A DNA stretch of 25,386 nt from CAKRPJ01 sp934376955 (GTDB lineage Bacteria > Bacillota > Clostridia > Lachnospirales > Lachnospiraceae), in NCBI GenBank assembly GCA_934376955.1, contig CAKRPJ010000034.1:1-25386 (forward strand). Direction: 5' to 3'. The notes beneath the pieces are model-generated. The model saw nothing but the letters and a program-made list of their open reading frames with translations, did not search any database and was not told the origin of the DNA. Shown piece after piece: positions 1 through 6,545 of this stretch. The position numbers and the translations under genes are program-made. Every line of letters starts with the position of its first letter. The stretch's first letter is position 1.

Positions 1-76
1 TAAAGGTCGGAGGTGCAAGCCGTTAGTACGACTAGGCAGTTACAAGCCCATTACCTTTAGGTGATGGGTAGTTGAC
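1..76 (+). mobile_element. Possible right end of an IS200/IS605-family element (tnpB tail / omega-RNA 3' end)
   Basis: The first 76 bases carry no open gene but are strongly structured. CCCATTACC (47-55) and GGTGATGGG (60-68) form a 9-bp stem with one G-U pair and a TTTA loop. A smaller dyad, TAGT-ACG-ACTA, precedes it, and GTTGAC (71-76) follows. A short frame ending KVGGASR-stop at 3-26 could be the tail of a tnpB-like gene cut by the window edge. Subterminal hairpins next to a tnpB end, overlapping the omega-RNA, are typical of this family. The transposase is not in the window, so this is inference. It could also be another structured RNA. Confidence 0.35.
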
Positions 77-180
77 AAGTTATAACCTCCATGTCATCGT
101 AGATGTTTGATGCTCATAAATATACAACCACGATCGGGAGAAGTCAATAGAAAACTGCATTAATATTAATAAAAATTAAA

Positions 181-200
181 TTTATGCATATTTATGCATT
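181..200. repeat. Short direct repeat of TTTATGCAT in AT-rich DNA
   Basis: TTTATGCAT occurs at 181-189 and again at 191-199, a 10-bp period on one face of the helix. Each copy contains the palindrome ATGCAT. It lies in very AT-rich DNA about 55 bp upstream of the folD promoter, so an activator or repressor site is possible. No known operator was recognised. Confidence 0.3.
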
Positions 201-254
201 CTAAGTTCATCCGCTGGACCGCGTGGCGCCATGGGGGATCCCTGCGGAATATTG

Positions 255-283
255 TTGACCGGAAAGAAAGGCTATGTTAAAAT
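255..283 (+). promoter_or_regulatory. Sigma-A promoter for folD
   Basis: TTGACC (255-260), a 17-bp spacer and TAAAAT (278-283) form a near-consensus sigma-A promoter. Transcription should start near 290, giving a leader of about 65 nt before the folD start. Confidence 0.7.
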
Positions 284-354
284 GGGCGGTATCGTACAAT
301 CACGGCTGTCTATAGGCTGCAAAAGTTTTACTGGAAGAATTGAGAGGCAGAATT

Positions 355-1209
355 ATGATCACATTAAAAGGCGCAGAGGTATCGGCAAAAATAAAGGAAC
401 AGGTAAGTGAGATCTGCGGCTGCATGGAGGGACATATTCCTACTGCGGCGCTCGTGCGTGTCGGAGAACGCCCGGATGATATTTCGTATGAAAGGGGAGC
501 AATAAAAAAGATCCATTCCTTTGGGATGGAAGTACGCTCTTATGTGTTTCCGGAGGATATCCCGGAGGAAGATTTTATGCGGGAGTTTGAGAGGATCAAT
601 GAGGATGATGAGATCGATGGCATTCTCCTTTTTAAACCATTTCCGCAGCATTTAAATGAATACAGGATCGAAATGATGATCCGTCCGGAAAAAGATCTGG
701 ATGGGATCAGCCCGATCAATACGGCAAAGGTGTTTTCTGGGGAGCGGGATGGCTTTGCCCCCTGTACCGCAGAGGCAGTTATCGAAATGCTTAAGGCAAA
801 TGAGATCCCCATCGAGGGACAGCATGCGATCATCGTCGGAAGAAGCATGGTAGTGGGCCGTCCCCTTTCTATGCTGCTTTTAAAGGAAAATGCGACGGTC
901 ACGATATGCCATACGCTGACATGCGGGTTAAAGGATGTATGCCGCCAGGCGGATATTCTTATCACGGCGGTCGGAAAAGCCAGAATGATAACCACGGATT
1001 ATATGTCAGACGGTGCAGTCGTTATCGACGTCGGGGTCAATGTGGATGAAAACGGAAAATTATGTGGTGATGTGGACTGGACAGGTCTGGAGGAAAAGGC
1101 AAAAGCCGCAACACCGGTACCGGGAGGTGTAGGTGCGATCACCACGGCAGTGCTGTGTAAGAATCTGGCTGCTGCGGCACTCCGGAGATATCAGAAAAAG
1201 CAGGCATAA
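355..1209 (+). CDS. folD: Methylenetetrahydrofolate dehydrogenase (FolD family), probably lacking cyclohydrolase activity
   Basis: Cytosolic enzyme of one-carbon metabolism that interconverts methylene- and methenyl-tetrahydrofolate. The 284-residue length fits the family. The nucleotide-binding signature GRSMVVGRP lies near residue 163, DVGVN follows, and the C-terminal PVPGGVGAITT motif is intact. The conserved Asp of KDLDG is kept. The YxxxK motif is altered: Tyr45 is present but the catalytic Lys position is Ala49, and the partner Gln in the usual VQLPLP stretch is Phe93 (LFKPFP). Both residues are needed for cyclohydrolase activity in bifunctional FolD, so a dehydrogenase-only enzyme is inferred. 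ATG 355 is chosen over an in-frame TTG at 340 because GAGAGG sits 8 nt before it. The gene has its own promoter and terminator. Confidence 0.93.
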   Translation: MITLKGAEVSAKIKEQVSEICGCMEGHIPTAALVRVGERPDDISYERGAIKKIHSFGMEVRSYVFPEDIPEEDFMREFERINEDDEIDGILLFKPFPQHLNEYRIEMMIRPEKDLDGISPINTAKVFSGERDGFAPCTAEAVIEMLKANEIPIEGQHAIIVGRSMVVGRPLSMLLLKENATVTICHTLTCGLKDVCRQADILITAVGKARMITTDYMSDGAVVIDVGVNVDENGKLCGDVDWTGLEEKAKAATPVPGGVGAITTAVLCKNLAAAALRRYQKKQA

Positions 1210-1237
1210 CAGAGCCCGCACGGAAGAATAAAATAAT

Positions 1238-1283
1238 AAGGCATGGATATACTGTAGATAAGACGTATATCCGTGCCTTTTTT
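1238..1283 (+). terminator. Intrinsic terminator after folD
   Basis: AAGGCATGGATATAC (1238-1252) pairs with GTATATCCGTGCCTT (1265-1279) with one T-G pair, followed by six T residues (1278-1283). Confidence 0.88.
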
Positions 1284-1340
1284 GCTCTATAGGAAAGATT
1301 GTGTTACGTTAAAGTACGAAAATTATGATTCCTATAGAGC
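1284..1340. repeat. Perfect 12-bp inverted repeat between folD terminator and YdcZ-like gene
   Basis: GCTCTATAGGAA (1284-1295) and TTCCTATAGAGC (1329-1340) are exact reverse complements flanking 33 bp. The left arm abuts the folD terminator T-run. The right arm ends 33 bp before the next start codon. The enclosed sequence contains TTGTGT and TATGAT, which could be a weak promoter, so the arms may be operator half-sites. The core ATAGGAA is shared with the palindrome at 10116-10154, so it may instead be a dispersed repeat. Confidence 0.6.
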
Positions 1341-1373
1341 AACATAAAAAATTTTGATTTGAAGGTGAATAGT

Positions 1374-1802
1374 ATGTGGGGAATCATCGTTGCACTCATA
1401 TCGGGGGCTCTCATGAGCCTGCAGGGTATTTTCAACACAGAGGTGACAAAAGCCGGCAGTATATGGGCTTCTGCCGGATGGGTACAGCTGACCGGATTTC
1501 TGACCTGTGTTGTGTTGTATTTTCTGACGGGACGCGGAGAGATCATGGGGATATTTTCCGTTGAACGTAAATACATGCTTCTTGGCGGCGTGATGGGAGC
1601 ATTTATCACATGGACCGTCATTAAGAGCATGGATGGGCTGGGACCGGCAAAGGCAACGCTTCTGATCGTTGTGACACAGGTTCTGGTCTCTTATCTGGCG
1701 GAGGTCTTTGGACTATTTGGATTGGAGCAGTCAGGCTTTGAGTGGAAAAAGCTTGCAGGGGCAGGTATCGCCATTGCCGGACTTATCCTGTTCCATCGTT
1801 AG
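1374..1802 (+). CDS. YdcZ/DUF606-type small DMT-superfamily membrane protein
   Basis: A 142-residue, very hydrophobic protein with about five predicted membrane segments and short loops. GGVMGAFITW in the middle and a C-terminal AGIAIAGLILF helix match the YdcZ (DUF606, PF04657) family of half-size drug/metabolite-transporter-like proteins. The substrate is unknown, and such proteins often work as pairs, but no partner gene is adjacent. ATG 1374 is chosen because GAAGGTG lies 6 nt upstream; an in-frame TTG at 1359 has no binding site. It is followed at once by an intrinsic terminator, so it is probably monocistronic. The family call is fairly secure; the function is not known. Confidence 0.8.
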   Translation: MWGIIVALISGALMSLQGIFNTEVTKAGSIWASAGWVQLTGFLTCVVLYFLTGRGEIMGIFSVERKYMLLGGVMGAFITWTVIKSMDGLGPAKATLLIVVTQVLVSYLAEVFGLFGLEQSGFEWKKLAGAGIAIAGLILFHR

Positions 1803-1851
1803 CGGAAGGCGGCCGGAGGCAAGCACTCCGGTTTTGCTGCTTCCGTTTTTT
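1803..1851 (+). terminator. Intrinsic terminator after the YdcZ-like gene
   Basis: CGGAAG (1803-1808) pairs with CTTCCG (1840-1845), with an inner stem CCGGAG/CTCCGG, and a T-run at 1846-1851. It begins directly after the stop codon. Confidence 0.85.
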
Positions 1852-1867
1852 ATTTCTAAAATGGGAC

Positions 1868-1896
1868 TTGTTTTTATATCGCGGTTTGGCTAGAAT
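1868..1896 (+). promoter_or_regulatory. Sigma-A promoter for the comEA operon
   Basis: TTGTTT (1868-1873), a 17-bp spacer and TAGAAT (1891-1896). It would drive comEA and the genes through rlmH, since no terminator is visible before 4581. Confidence 0.6.
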
Positions 1897-1950
1897 AGTA
1901 AGTGGCAGAACAGTATCTTCTGGGAAACTATCTCGGGAGGTATGATTATT

Positions 1951-2763
1951 TTGAAAGAAAAATTCAGGAAAAACGGAAAAAAATTTTGGAAGCGGTATTG
2001 GAAATATGCCGTAATTGTCTTGTTCATTATTGTATCCGGTCTTTTTCGCATGGAAGATGTCTTTTCCAGTGAAAAATTCTCAATACAGGATCGCAGGGTG
2101 AGTACCGATACAGAGGCAGCGTCAGGCATCAAAGGGAGCAGAAAGACAGAAGCATCCATGGACACGAAAGAAGATCGCGATGCAGAGACGGCACCGGGCG
2201 TCAAAGAAAGCGGCAAGACAGAGGCGTCCAAGAGCTCTGAAGGAAGTCGCGATACAGAGGTATCTAAGGGCTCCGAAGAAAAACTCGGTATAGAGGCGGC
2301 AGAGAATGTGCCGGAAAGCACCGGAGTGTGGGTACATATATGCGGCAGAGTGATCTCACCCGGCGTATACCGCCTGCCTGTGGGAAGCAGGGTTTTTCAG
2401 GCAGTCGAGGCAGCGGGAGGTTTTTCCGAGGATGCGGCCTGTGATTTTTTAAATCTGGCAGGGACTGTTTCGGATGGGATGCAGATCTACGTTCCCGGTG
2501 CAGAGGAGGTTAAAGAGGGCAATGTGCCTTTGCAGACGGGCGGAGAGGGTTCAGAAACCTCGAAAGAGGATAGGCGGATCAATATCAATACGGCAACAAA
2601 AGAGGAGCTGATGACTCTGAAGGGGATCGGAGAGTCCAGAGCAGAGGATATTATCCGATTTCGTGAAGATTCCGGAAAATTCCGGAAAATTGAAGATATC
2701 ATGAAAGTACCGGGAATTAAGGAAGCTGGTTTTCGGAAGATAAAGGACAGTATCATAGTTTGA
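1951..2763 (+). CDS. comEA: ComEA-like DNA-binding competence protein with SLBB and helix-hairpin-helix domains
   Basis: Membrane-anchored protein expected to bind double-stranded DNA outside the membrane for uptake. One N-terminal membrane helix (about YAVIVLFIIVSGLF) is followed by a Ser/Glu/Lys-rich linker built of 24-residue repeats. Then come a beta-grasp SLBB domain (GVWVHICGRVISPGVY to IYVPG) and a C-terminal helix-hairpin-helix region beginning ININTATKEEL with GIGESRAEDII and VPGIKEAGF. This order is standard for ComEA. A TTG at 1951, 10 nt after GGGAGG (1935-1940), is preferred; an ATG at 1942 is in frame but only 1 nt from that site. comEC does not follow. Instead a response regulator starts 11 nt downstream and is probably co-transcribed. 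Confidence 0.88.
   Translation: MKEKFRKNGKKFWKRYWKYAVIVLFIIVSGLFRMEDVFSSEKFSIQDRRVSTDTEAASGIKGSRKTEASMDTKEDRDAETAPGVKESGKTEASKSSEGSRDTEVSKGSEEKLGIEAAENVPESTGVWVHICGRVISPGVYRLPVGSRVFQAVEAAGGFSEDAACDFLNLAGTVSDGMQIYVPGAEEVKEGNVPLQTGGEGSETSKEDRRININTATKEELMTLKGIGESRAEDIIRFREDSGKFRKIEDIMKVPGIKEAGFRKIKDSIIV
2107..2304 (+). repeat. Intragenic 72-bp tandem repeat in the comEA linker
   Basis: Two consecutive 24-codon units (2107-2178 and 2179-2250) begin DTEAASGIKGSRKTEAS and DAETAPGVKESGKTEAS. A partial third unit, beginning DTEVSKGSEE, continues to about 2304. The units are diverged but in register and encode a charged, probably disordered spacer between membrane and domains. Confidence 0.75.
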
Positions 2764-2774
2764 GGGGAGAAAAA

Positions 2775-3482
2775 ATGGCAAAGGTTCTGGTTGTAGATGA
2801 CGAGAAATTGATCGTAAAAGGGATCCGTTTCAGCTTAGAACAGGATGGAATGGAGGTTGACTGTGCGTATGATGGGAACGAGGCGATTGAAAAGGCGAAG
2901 GAAAAAGAATACGATGTAGTGCTCCTTGATGTGATGCTGCCGGGCCATGACGGTTTTGAAGTATGTCAGGCGATCCGGGAGTTTTCAGAGATGCCGATCA
3001 TCATGCTGACCGCCAAGGGCGGAGATATGGATAAGATATTAGGACTTGAGTACGGCGCCGATGACTATATCACAAAGCCCTTTAATATCCTTGAGGTAAA
3101 GGCCCGTATCAAGGCGATCATCAGAAGAAATACAAGAAAGAACGGAAAAAGCACTGCCCAGAGCAGCAGTGTGGTCGTATGCGGAGATCTGAAGCTGGAT
3201 AGAGACAGCAGACGCGTTTTTATCCAGAATAAAGAGATCAATCTGACGGCCAAGGAATTTGATCTTTTAGAGCTTCTGGTCATGAACCCCAATAAGGTAT
3301 ACAGCAGGGAAGCACTGCTTAATTATGTGTGGGGCAACAAGGCTATGGATGGCGGAGATGTCCGCACCGTGGACGTACACGTCCGCAGGCTCCGTGAGAA
3401 GATCGAGCCCAGCCCTAGCGATCCCAAATATGTTCACACGAAATGGGGCGTTGGATATTACTTTGCCCAGAGAGGCATGTAA
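2775..3482 (+). CDS. Orphan OmpR/PhoB-family response regulator
   Basis: A 235-residue two-component transcription regulator. The receiver domain (about residues 1-115) has the acidic pocket VVDDE (Asp8, Asp9), phosphoacceptor Asp52 in LLDVMLPG, Thr79 and Lys101 in ITKPF. The C-terminal winged helix (about 135-235) ends RTVDVHVRRLREKIE and KWGVGYYF, close to the WalR/PhoP subgroup. ATG 2775 follows GAGGGGAG; the in-frame TTG at 2760 overlaps the comEA stop and is not needed. No histidine kinase gene lies beside it. Its target is unknown; the position suggests co-expression with comEA. All phosphorylation residues are intact. Confidence 0.92.
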   Translation: MAKVLVVDDEKLIVKGIRFSLEQDGMEVDCAYDGNEAIEKAKEKEYDVVLLDVMLPGHDGFEVCQAIREFSEMPIIMLTAKGGDMDKILGLEYGADDYITKPFNILEVKARIKAIIRRNTRKNGKSTAQSSSVVVCGDLKLDRDSRRVFIQNKEINLTAKEFDLLELLVMNPNKVYSREALLNYVWGNKAMDGGDVRTVDVHVRRLREKIEPSPSDPKYVHTKWGVGYYFAQRGM

Positions 3483-3550
3483 AACGCGGATCTGAGAGAA
3501 TAAAGATAGCGCAAGAGCGGAAAATACATATTCAAAAGGAAGATAAAAAA

Positions 3551-4054
3551 ATGACTGATATAACAATTCGTACAGCAGTATCTGAGGATCTGGATCAGGT
3601 AACTGCAATAGAAGCTGTCTGCTTTCCGAAGGCAGAGGCTGCAGACCGGGCATCCTTTGCCCACAGACTGGCAACGTTTCCTGATTCCTTTTTTGTTGCA
3701 GTCCATGACGGAAAGATCATCGGATTTGTAAATGGCTGTGTCACGAATGAAAAAACAATCCGGGATGAGATGTATGAGGACAGCAGCCTGCATGATCCGA
3801 AGGGAGCCTACCAGAGCATTTTCGGGCTGGATGTTCTCCCGGAATACCAGAGACAGGGAATCGCGGCAAAGCTTATGGAGCAGATGATCCGGGACGCGAA
3901 GGAAAGAGGAAGAAAAGGTCTGATCTTAACCTGTAAGGACCGCCTGATCCATTATTATGAAAAATTCGGTTATAAGAATAAAGGGGTGTCCCAGTCTGTC
4001 CACGGCGGAGTTGTCTGGTACGATATGCTTCTTGAATTTGAGGAAAATGCATAA
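3551..4054 (+). CDS. GNAT-family N-acetyltransferase, aralkylamine-type
   Basis: A 167-residue acyl-CoA-dependent acetyltransferase. Motif A, LDVLPEYQRQGIAAKLM (about residues 93-109), supplies the Q/RxxG/A acetyl-CoA loop, and the C-terminal YYEKFGYKNKG matches motif B. The overall pattern, including CKDRLIHYYEKFGY and a C-terminal WYDM, resembles the serotonin/arylalkylamine N-acetyltransferase-like bacterial group, but the substrate is not known. ATG 3551 is chosen because AAGGA lies 10 nt upstream; the longer frame begins inside the response regulator gene. Its TAA stop overlaps the rlmH ATG by 1 nt, indicating translational coupling. Confidence 0.85.
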   Translation: MTDITIRTAVSEDLDQVTAIEAVCFPKAEAADRASFAHRLATFPDSFFVAVHDGKIIGFVNGCVTNEKTIRDEMYEDSSLHDPKGAYQSIFGLDVLPEYQRQGIAAKLMEQMIRDAKERGRKGLILTCKDRLIHYYEKFGYKNKGVSQSVHGGVVWYDMLLEFEENA

Positions 4055-4533
4055 TGAAAATCACTGTGCTTACTGTCGGAAAGATAAAGGAAAAGTTTTT
4101 TCGGGATGCCATCGATGAGTATTCAAAGCGCCTGAGCCGTTACTGTAAGCTTGAGATCCTTCAGGTTGCAGATGAAAAGACGCCGGACGGTGCAAGTGAA
4201 GCACTTGAGCAGCAGATAAAGGAAAAAGAGGGAGAACGTATTCTTTCCAATATTAAAGACGGGAGCTTTGTGATCGCATTGGCTATAGAGGGAAAAATGC
4301 CTGATTCCGTAGAGCTGGCGGAAAAAATAGAAAAATGGGGCATTTCCGGGATCAGCCAGTTGGTTTTCGTTATAGGAGGCTCCCTCGGGCTTTCCGATGC
4401 GGTGCTTGCAAGGGCAGACTATAAGCTAAGCTTTTCAAGAATGACATTTCCGCATCAGCTGATGCGCGTTATTCTTCTCGAACAGATCTACCGCAGCTAC
4501 AGGATCATTCAGGGAGAACCCTATCATAAGTAG
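4054..4533 (+). CDS. rlmH: 23S rRNA (pseudouridine1915-N3)-methyltransferase
   Basis: RlmH methylates pseudouridine 1915 in helix 69 of 23S rRNA, using S-adenosylmethionine, on assembled 70S ribosomes. The 159-residue length is exactly typical. The SPOUT-fold features are clear: the N-terminal MKITVLTVGKIKE, FVIGGSLGLSD near residues 104-114 for cofactor binding, and the C-terminal MTFPHQLMRVILLEQIYR ending IIQGEPYHK. It starts within the stop codon of the acetyltransferase (TAATG). A strong terminator follows at 4581. This is one of the most certain calls in the window. Confidence 0.98.
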   Translation: MKITVLTVGKIKEKFFRDAIDEYSKRLSRYCKLEILQVADEKTPDGASEALEQQIKEKEGERILSNIKDGSFVIALAIEGKMPDSVELAEKIEKWGISGISQLVFVIGGSLGLSDAVLARADYKLSFSRMTFPHQLMRVILLEQIYRSYRIIQGEPYHK

Positions 4534-4537
4534 TGAA

Positions 4538-4558
4538 AGCGGATCGCAAATGTCCGCT
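4538..4558. repeat. Hairpin module copy 1 (AGCGGAT...GTCCGCT)
   Basis: AGCGGAT (4538-4544) pairs with GTCCGCT (4552-4558) around a 7-nt CGCAAAT loop, 4 nt after the rlmH stop. It is nearly the same module as at 4770-4792, with compensating changes (one G-U). Confidence 0.6.
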
Positions 4559-4580
4559 CAGTATAGAGAAACGATCAAAC

Positions 4581-4634
4581 AGATCTCTGCGTATTTTCGG
4601 AACGGGATATTCCGGATACGCAGGGATCTTTTTT
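4581..4634 (+). terminator. Intrinsic terminator of the comEA-rlmH operon
   Basis: AGATCTCTGCGTAT (4581-4594) pairs with ATACGCAGGGATCT (4616-4629) with one G-U pair, an inner CGGAA/TTCCG extension, and T residues at 4629-4634. Confidence 0.9.
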
Positions 4635-4647
4635 AACCGAATCAAGT

Positions 4648-4792
4648 AAGTCCCCTGCTTCAATTGCGAAAAGCAATAAGCAGTGGGTGGGGGCTTGCTT
4701 GTATCAGGAGGAGTACAAGCTCCTTTTGATAAACTGCGGAGCAGTTATTCGGTGTAGAGCCGCGTAGCGAAGCGGATTGCGAATATCCGCTT
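4648..4792. repeat. Cluster of hairpin modules upstream of spoIIIAA (repeat element or structured RNA)
   Basis: This non-coding stretch is almost entirely foldable. A nested helix joins AAGTCCCC (4648-4655), TGCTT (4656-4660) and ATTGC (4663-4667) with GCAAT, AAGCA and GGGGGCTT (to 4696). Next come GCTTGTA/TACAAGC (4697-4720), AACTGC-GGA-GCAGTT (4732-4746) and AAGCGGAT/ATCCGCTT (4770-4792). The last module repeats the hairpin at 4538-4558. No convincing coding frame is present on either strand. It may be a dispersed palindromic repeat (REP/MITE-like) or a small RNA; the sequence alone does not decide. Confidence 0.6.
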
Positions 4793-4872
4793 GATCTTGA
4801 TAATAAGAAATCCGCCCGGCAGGAATAAACATGTCCGCAGCTCATATATTGTGATAAAGGAGCGTGAGGGAC

Positions 4873-5784
4873 ATGAATGCACAGAAACTGAAGGCAATAT
4901 TTGATAAGGAGATCGAAGGCGGAAATGAGGTACAGGAGATACGGATCAGGGCCGGAAGTCCGATATTATTCAGCGTAAACGGAAATGAAAGGGAGATCGG
5001 CGGAGCAAATGCAGACAAAGAGCTGATCAGGGAGCTTCTCGGAATGTTTTCCGGACATTCGCTTTATGCGTATGAGGAGGAGATAAGACAGGGCTTTATA
5101 ACGATCGAGGGAGGACATCGTATCGGGCTTGCCGGCAGAGTGGTGATGGATGGGAAAAATATTAAAACGATGAAGGATATCTCCTGCCTGAATATCCGGC
5201 TGGCCCACGAAAAGACAGGGTGCAGTGACCGACTCCTGCCATGGCTTTACGATGTCAGTAAAGAACCTTACAGTACCCTGTTTTTATCTCCGCCCGGAGC
5301 GGGAAAGACGACCATGCTCCGGGATGTGATCCGACAGATCTCGGACGGAAATGAGCTGGCTCCCGGAATGCCGGTTTCGGTTGTGGACGAGCGATCGGAG
5401 CTGGGGGCCTGCTGGAGAGGAACGCCCCAATGTGATCTGGGGCGCCGCACGGACGTGATGGACGGATGCCCCAAGGAGCTGGGAATGACGATGATGATCC
5501 GTTCCATGGCTCCGCGGGTGCTGGCAGTGGATGAGATCGGGACGAGAGAGGAGCTTGCCGCAATGCGGGAAGTGATGAAGTGCGGCTGCCATATTCTGGC
5601 AACCGCTCACGCGGATACGATCGAGGATATTGAGAAAAAACCGGTTCTGTCACAGATGGCAGGAGAGGGAATGTTTGAGCGATATGTGGTTTTAAAAAAG
5701 TTCCCGCATCCCGGCACGGTAACGGGGATCTATGACCGGAACAGATGCTTCCTCGGAAAGATCAATGAGGAGGGGACAGCATGA
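4873..5784 (+). CDS. spoIIIAA: Stage III sporulation protein AA, secretion-type ATPase
   Basis: Mother-cell cytosolic ATPase of the SpoIIIA-SpoIIQ channel that links mother cell and forespore. It is related to type II/IV secretion ATPases. The protein has 303 residues. Walker A PPGAGKTT lies near 140-147 and Walker B VLAVDEIG near 216-223; between them is VVDERSELGACWRGTPQ, and upstream the family motif QGFITIEGGHRIGLAGRV. ATG 4873 is preferred because AAAGGAG (4856-4862) is 10 nt before it; an in-frame GTG at 4864 is too close. It opens the spoIIIA operon and overlaps spoIIIAB by an ATGA junction. In Bacillus the operon is SigE-controlled; a convincing SigE promoter was not found here. Confidence 0.97.
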   Translation: MNAQKLKAIFDKEIEGGNEVQEIRIRAGSPILFSVNGNEREIGGANADKELIRELLGMFSGHSLYAYEEEIRQGFITIEGGHRIGLAGRVVMDGKNIKTMKDISCLNIRLAHEKTGCSDRLLPWLYDVSKEPYSTLFLSPPGAGKTTMLRDVIRQISDGNELAPGMPVSVVDERSELGACWRGTPQCDLGRRTDVMDGCPKELGMTMMIRSMAPRVLAVDEIGTREELAAMREVMKCGCHILATAHADTIEDIEKKPVLSQMAGEGMFERYVVLKKFPHPGTVTGIYDRNRCFLGKINEEGTA

Positions 5785-6317
5785 AATACATCGGGATCTT
5801 GATCATGGCAGCTTCCCTGATCGCGGCGGGGTTTACGGCGGCAAATGGCTTAAAGGACAGAATGGAGCTGCTATTTTTGTTTCACAGGATGATCTTGAAT
5901 ATGAAGGGACAGATATTGTACTCCAATGATACGCTTCCGCAGGCGATGAAAAAGATCGGAGAAGACTATGCAAAGGATCGTACCGGAATTTCAAAGGAGA
6001 TACCGGATTTTTTTCTGCGGATCGTGAGCCGTTTAGAGAAGGAGCCCGGAAATTCTTTGCCCGGTATATGGAAGGCAGAAACCGAAAGGATATCAGAAAA
6101 GCTGCCGTTAGCGGAAGCAGATAAAAATGCCCTGCTGGCTCTTGGAGAGAATCTGGGCTGTGCGGATCGGGAAACACAGGAAAGAACGTTTTTGTTTTAT
6201 CTAAAGCAGACCGAGGACGCTATGGAGGGGTTAAAAAGAGATATGGAGAGAAAGGGAAGGCTGTATCGTTGTCTTGGCATGTCAGCCGGATTATTATTGA
6301 TGATCGTTTTGGCATAG
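5781..6317 (+). CDS. spoIIIAB: Stage III sporulation protein AB
   Basis: A 178-residue membrane protein of the spoIIIA complex, resembling type II secretion GspF-like proteins. An N-terminal hydrophobic segment (GILIMAASLIAAGFTAA) and a C-terminal one (LGMSAGLLLMIVLA) flank a helical cytosolic region. The internal pattern ALGENLGCADRETQ is typical of the SpoIIIAB family. The ATG overlaps the spoIIIAA stop (ATGA), so translation is coupled. Identity rests on both sequence pattern and operon position. Confidence 0.95.
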   Translation: MKYIGILIMAASLIAAGFTAANGLKDRMELLFLFHRMILNMKGQILYSNDTLPQAMKKIGEDYAKDRTGISKEIPDFFLRIVSRLEKEPGNSLPGIWKAETERISEKLPLAEADKNALLALGENLGCADRETQERTFLFYLKQTEDAMEGLKRDMERKGRLYRCLGMSAGLLLMIVLA

Positions 6318-6333
6318 GCCGGGAGGAGGACAG

Positions 6334-6528
6334 GTGGGAGTAAATCTTATTTTTAAAATTGCGGCGGTCGGGATTCTGGTTTCCGTGATCTGTCAGGTCT
6401 TAAAGCACAGTGGTCGTGAGGATCAGGCCTTTCTTACCAGTCTTGCCGGGCTGCTTCTTGTGCTTTTCTGGATCGTACCTTATATTTATGAGCTGTTTGA
6501 AACAATAAAGAGGCTGTTTGCCCTATGA
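6334..6528 (+). CDS. spoIIIAC: Stage III sporulation protein AC
   Basis: A 64-residue protein with two membrane helices joined by a short polar turn containing HSGREDQAF, a recognisable SpoIIIAC feature. It is a small integral-membrane part of the SpoIIIA channel. A GTG start at 6334 is preceded by GGAGGAGG (6322-6329). The gene lies 16 nt after spoIIIAB and 17 nt before spoIIIAD. Size and position are those expected. Confidence 0.95.
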   Translation: MGVNLIFKIAAVGILVSVICQVLKHSGREDQAFLTSLAGLLLVLFWIVPYIYELFETIKRLFAL

Positions 6529-6545
6529 GGGAAGGAGAATTTTGA

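Noticed and set aside
2107..2304. CRISPR-like repeat spacing
   Set aside because: The repeats are coding, in frame, diverged and contiguous, with no spacers. No CRISPR array was seen anywhere in the window.
4660..4845. 61-codon minus-strand frame in the hairpin cluster
   Set aside because: It lies wholly inside the inverted-repeat region, has no binding site, and shows no recognisable protein feature.
4823..4850. Possible SigE promoter for spoIIIAA (GAATAAA ... CATATATT)
   Set aside because: The implied transcript start near 4857 would fall inside the ribosome binding site AAAGGAG (4856-4862), leaving no usable leader. An upstream SigE promoter remains likely but was not identified.
5255..5653. 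Long minus-strand frames inside spoIIIAA
   Set aside because: Low-complexity Pro/Ser/Arg-rich translations, no binding sites, fully antisense to a clear gene.
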